A stretch of DNA of 8,811 bases from Chitinivibrionales bacterium (GTDB lineage Bacteria; Fibrobacterota; Chitinivibrionia; Chitinivibrionales; WJKA01), in NCBI GenBank assembly GCA_014729375.1, contig WJKA01000331.1:1-8811 (forward strand), read 5' to 3'. Numbering within the stretch: the stretch's first letter is position 1; each line of letters opens with the position of its first letter. A program made the position numbers and the translations under genes. Positions 7,301 to 8,811 of this stretch are shown here, piece by piece. The notes under the pieces were generated by a model. That model searched no databases. It saw nothing but the letters and a program-made list of their open reading frames with translations, and was not told the origin of the DNA.

Positions 7301-8811
7301 GCCGATAAAGCTCATCAGCGACATGACCTGGTTCTCGCGGTACGGATCGATGGGTGGATTGGTCACCTGAGCAAAAAGCTGCTTGAAATAATTATACAAA
7401 AGCTGGGGCCGGTTGGAGAGCACCGCCAGGGATGCATCGTTGCCCATGGAGCCGACAGGCTCCTGACCGTTGGCTGCCATCGGGGCCAGTATCATTGAAC
7501 GATCTTCGACGGTATAGCCGAAAATTTTCTGTTTGACAGCAATATTTTTTTCAAGATGCGTTAGTGGTCCGGGCGGCTGAAACAGCCCGCGCAGCTCGAT
7601 ACGATTGTCCTCAAGCCATCGGCGATACGGTTTTTGCCGCGAAATCGATGCTTTAATTTCGTTATCAAAGAGGATACGGCCTTTTTGGGTGTCAACAAGC
7701 AGCATTTTACCCGGTGCCAGCCGTCCTTTCTGAAGAATATCTTCTGCAGGCGTGTTCAGCACGCCGACCTCCGAGGCCATGATGACGCGTCCGCTTTTTG
7801 TGACCACATAGCGCGCGGGACGCAGGCCGTTTCTGTCAAGTGCTGCCCCGACCCTGGATCCGTCGGTAAAAACCAGCGCTGCAGGACCGTCCCAGGGCTC
7901 CATGATTGCTGCGTGATATTCGTAAAAAGCACGCTTATCCTGGCTGATATGATATTTGGCACCAAACGCCTCGGGGACCATCATCATAATCGAATGCTCG
8001 ATCGATCTGCCCGCATGCGAAATGAGCTCAAATACATTGTCGAAAATCGCCGAATCACTCAATGTCGAATCGATTACCGGTAGAAGCTTTGTAATATCCT
8101 CGCCGAATAATTCGGAACGAAGCGTGGTTTCTCGCGCCCGCATCTTATTGATATTTCCCCGAAGCGTATTTATTTCACCGTTGTGTGCCAGGTATCTGAA
8201 CGGCTGGGCAAGGGGCCATGAAGGAAATGTGTTGGTGCTGTATCGCTGATGTACCAGTGCAAAGGCGCTCTGAACATTTTTATCATTTAAATCAGGATAA
8301 AATTTTTCAAACTGAGGGGCGACAAAAAGCCCTTTATACGTTATTGTTTTGCAGGAAAGTGACGCTATATAAAAATTATCGAGGCAATATCCACGGTGTA
8401 CGGCTTCTTTTTCGATACATCGCCGAACAGCATAAAGCTTTCGCTCCAGCGTTTCATCGGAAAGCCCTTCAACCTCGATAAAAACCTGTTTGATAAACGG
8501 CATGGTATCTGCGGCCATTGAGCCGAGGCATGCGGGGGTGACCGGCACGTCACGCCACCCCGTAATTTTTCCTCCTTCACGGGCGACTGTCTCCGCGATC
8601 AGCGTACAGGCGGCCTCCCTGTTTTGGTCATCACGGGGGAGAAACAGCATGCCGACGCCGTACTGCCCCTCCGCCGGAATGGAGAACGCTGATTTCTGCG
8701 CTTCTTCAGTGAAAAAAACATGGGGGATCTGCAGCAGCACCCCGGCACCGTCACCGGTTTTCATGTCGCCGCCGACAGCTCCCCGGTGGACAAGGTTTTT
8801 CAGAACCGTGA
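4388..8811 (-). CDS. gltB: Glutamate synthase large (alpha) subunit, 5' end cut by window edge
   Basis: GltB hydrolyses glutamine and transfers the ammonia to 2-oxoglutarate, giving glutamate after reduction at FMN. Residues here count from the first complete codon at 8809. The frame is open to the edge, giving 1,473 residues; the Met at 8764 is internal, because KNLVHRGAVGGD before it is conserved family sequence. Missing are any propeptide, the catalytic Cys1 and roughly 20 further residues. Domains in order: class II glutaminase with TGDGAG (18-23), RYSTN (from 189) and HNGEINT (209-215); a central linking domain; the FMN/synthase barrel with GHDGGTGAS (1008-1016); the [3Fe-4S] ligands C1085, C1091, C1096 in CIMMRKCHLNTC; and the C-terminal GXGXG beta-helix from about 1255. 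It ends TEEVFE and overlaps gltD by one base. The adjacent gltD indicates the NAD(P)H type rather than the ferredoxin type. No break or missing motif was seen. Confidence 0.98.
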   Translation of the reverse strand, partial: TVLKNLVHRGAVGGDMKTGDGAGVLLQIPHVFFTEEAQKSAFSIPAEGQYGVGMLFLPRDDQNREAACTLIAETVAREGGKITGWRDVPVTPACLGSMAADTMPFIKQVFIEVEGLSDETLERKLYAVRRCIEKEAVHRGYCLDNFYIASLSCKTITYKGLFVAPQFEKFYPDLNDKNVQSAFALVHQRYSTNTFPSWPLAQPFRYLAHNGEINTLRGNINKMRARETTLRSELFGEDITKLLPVIDSTLSDSAIFDNVFELISHAGRSIEHSIMMMVPEAFGAKYHISQDKRAFYEYHAAIMEPWDGPAALVFTDGSRVGAALDRNGLRPARYVVTKSGRVIMASEVGVLNTPAEDILQKGRLAPGKMLLVDTQKGRILFDNEIKASISRQKPYRRWLEDNRIELRGLFQPPGPLTHLEKNIAVKQKIFGYTVEDRSMILAPMAANGQEPVGSMGNDASLAVLSNRPQLLYNYFKQLFAQVTNPPIDPYRENQVMSLMSFIGKEHNLLEETPKHCRQLKLPHPILINEDIDKLKSADDNGFRGTVLSVCVSSGGGLFDLGKALDTLCKEAEQRVNDGYSLIILSDRQAGPEYIPIPALLAVSAVHHHLVQCGKRQLTGLVIETGEAREVMHFATLIGFGASAINPYMAFESIADLKRDGNLPGELKLEAAIDNYITAVKKGLLKIMSKMGVSTIRSYRGAQVFEAVGLNDDVVNRFFPGTPSRIGGIGLDDIARESLDRHTAARTDPGTDHRQLESGGNIHYRRFSERHLISPEAITLVHRAIRENDYEIYKKYSSHVNSAAESLCTVRGMLRFKRRDAVPLDEVEPAESIIKRFVSSAMSFGSISKEAHETIALAMNRLGAASNSGEGGEDESRFRPAANGDTRNSMIKQVASARFGVTSAYLVSAQELQIKMAQGAKPGEGGQLPGHKVNEIIAKVRHATPGVMLISPPPHHDIYSIEDLAQLIFDLKNANPDARVSVKLVSEVGVGTIAAGVAKGKADMVLISGHDGGTGASPVSSIKHAGIPWEIGLADTQQTLVINRLRNRIRIQTDGKILTGRDVVIAALLGAEEFGFGTMALVCMGCIMMRKCHLNTCPVGIATQDPVLRKRFAGKPEYLIHFMQFIAQDVRTIMAGLEFRSIDEMVGRADVLEVDDAIDHWKSRGLDFSKVLYVPEIPEGSGRCCTEKQHHDFSLSIDQELIDKSKTAVEKKQPVSLFASIQNSNRTVGATLSSEISRLYGSAGLPAGTIKCKFTGSAGQSFGAFLAPGITFELEGDANDYFGKGLSGGKIIVYPPKGSTFRPQNNIITGNVNLFGATGGEVYINGMAGERFAVRNSGAAAVVEGVGDHGCEYMTGGVVAVLGRTGINFAAGMSGGIAFVLDDDQLFDTKCNLEMVDIEPLAEENDKKLLLQLIQNHVTLTRSEYASRILRDWTEMLPRFVKIMPLDYRKALARMRKQESKESEVVSMTEEVFE
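4399..4405 (-). promoter_or_regulatory. Ribosome binding site of gltD inside the gltB 3' end
   Basis: GAGGAGG on the minus strand, encoding part of the final gltB residues TEEVFE, lies 10 nt before the gltD ATG. With the one-base stop-start overlap it is consistent with near-equal synthesis of the two subunits. Confidence 0.7.

Noticed and set aside
8762..8764. ATG at 8764 as the real gltB start
   Set aside because: The frame stays open to the window edge, and the codons before it encode KNLVHRGAVGGD, conserved GltB sequence downstream of the catalytic cysteine. The true start is outside the window.

Overview
This window is ordinary bacterial core nitrogen metabolism, read entirely from the minus strand (right to left). 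The gene order is gltB (5' end cut off by the right edge), gltD, a 728-bp non-coding gap, carA, and carB (3' end cut off by the left edge). The first pair makes glutamate synthase (GOGAT), which turns 2-oxoglutarate and glutamine into two glutamates. The second pair makes carbamoyl-phosphate synthetase, which uses glutamine nitrogen, bicarbonate and ATP to make carbamoyl phosphate for pyrimidines and arginine. Both enzymes draw on glutamine amide nitrogen, so the linkage makes metabolic sense, but nothing here shows co-regulation directly.

Layout. 1-1096: N-terminal third of CarB. 1097-1125: a 29-nt spacer with a clear Shine-Dalgarno site. 1126-2235: complete CarA, starting with GTG. 2236-2963: intergenic region. 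2964-4388: complete GltD. 4388-8811: GltB, lacking only about its first two dozen mature residues and any propeptide. gltB and gltD overlap by one base (TAATG), so they are very likely translationally coupled. All four proteins keep their expected motifs, and I see no frameshift or internal stop.

The gap is the only part that is not routine. Its right half (about 2725-2930) is packed with short inverted repeats, including a 23-nt palindrome, and looks like an intergenic repeat or structured 3' UTR. Next to it is a perfect extended -10 motif on the minus strand (TGATATAAT). Nearer carA there is a second weak promoter candidate, a good hairpin, and a possible 41-codon basic leader ORF whose stop overlaps the carA GTG start. 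No intrinsic terminator with a U-tract was found after gltD, so read-through from gltBD into carAB is possible.

The organism is a bacterium of moderate GC content. The GltD and CarA sequences do not look typically enterobacterial, but I cannot place it in a phylum with confidence. I found no evidence for a new biological system. The carA leader and the repeat cluster are the only items worth following up.
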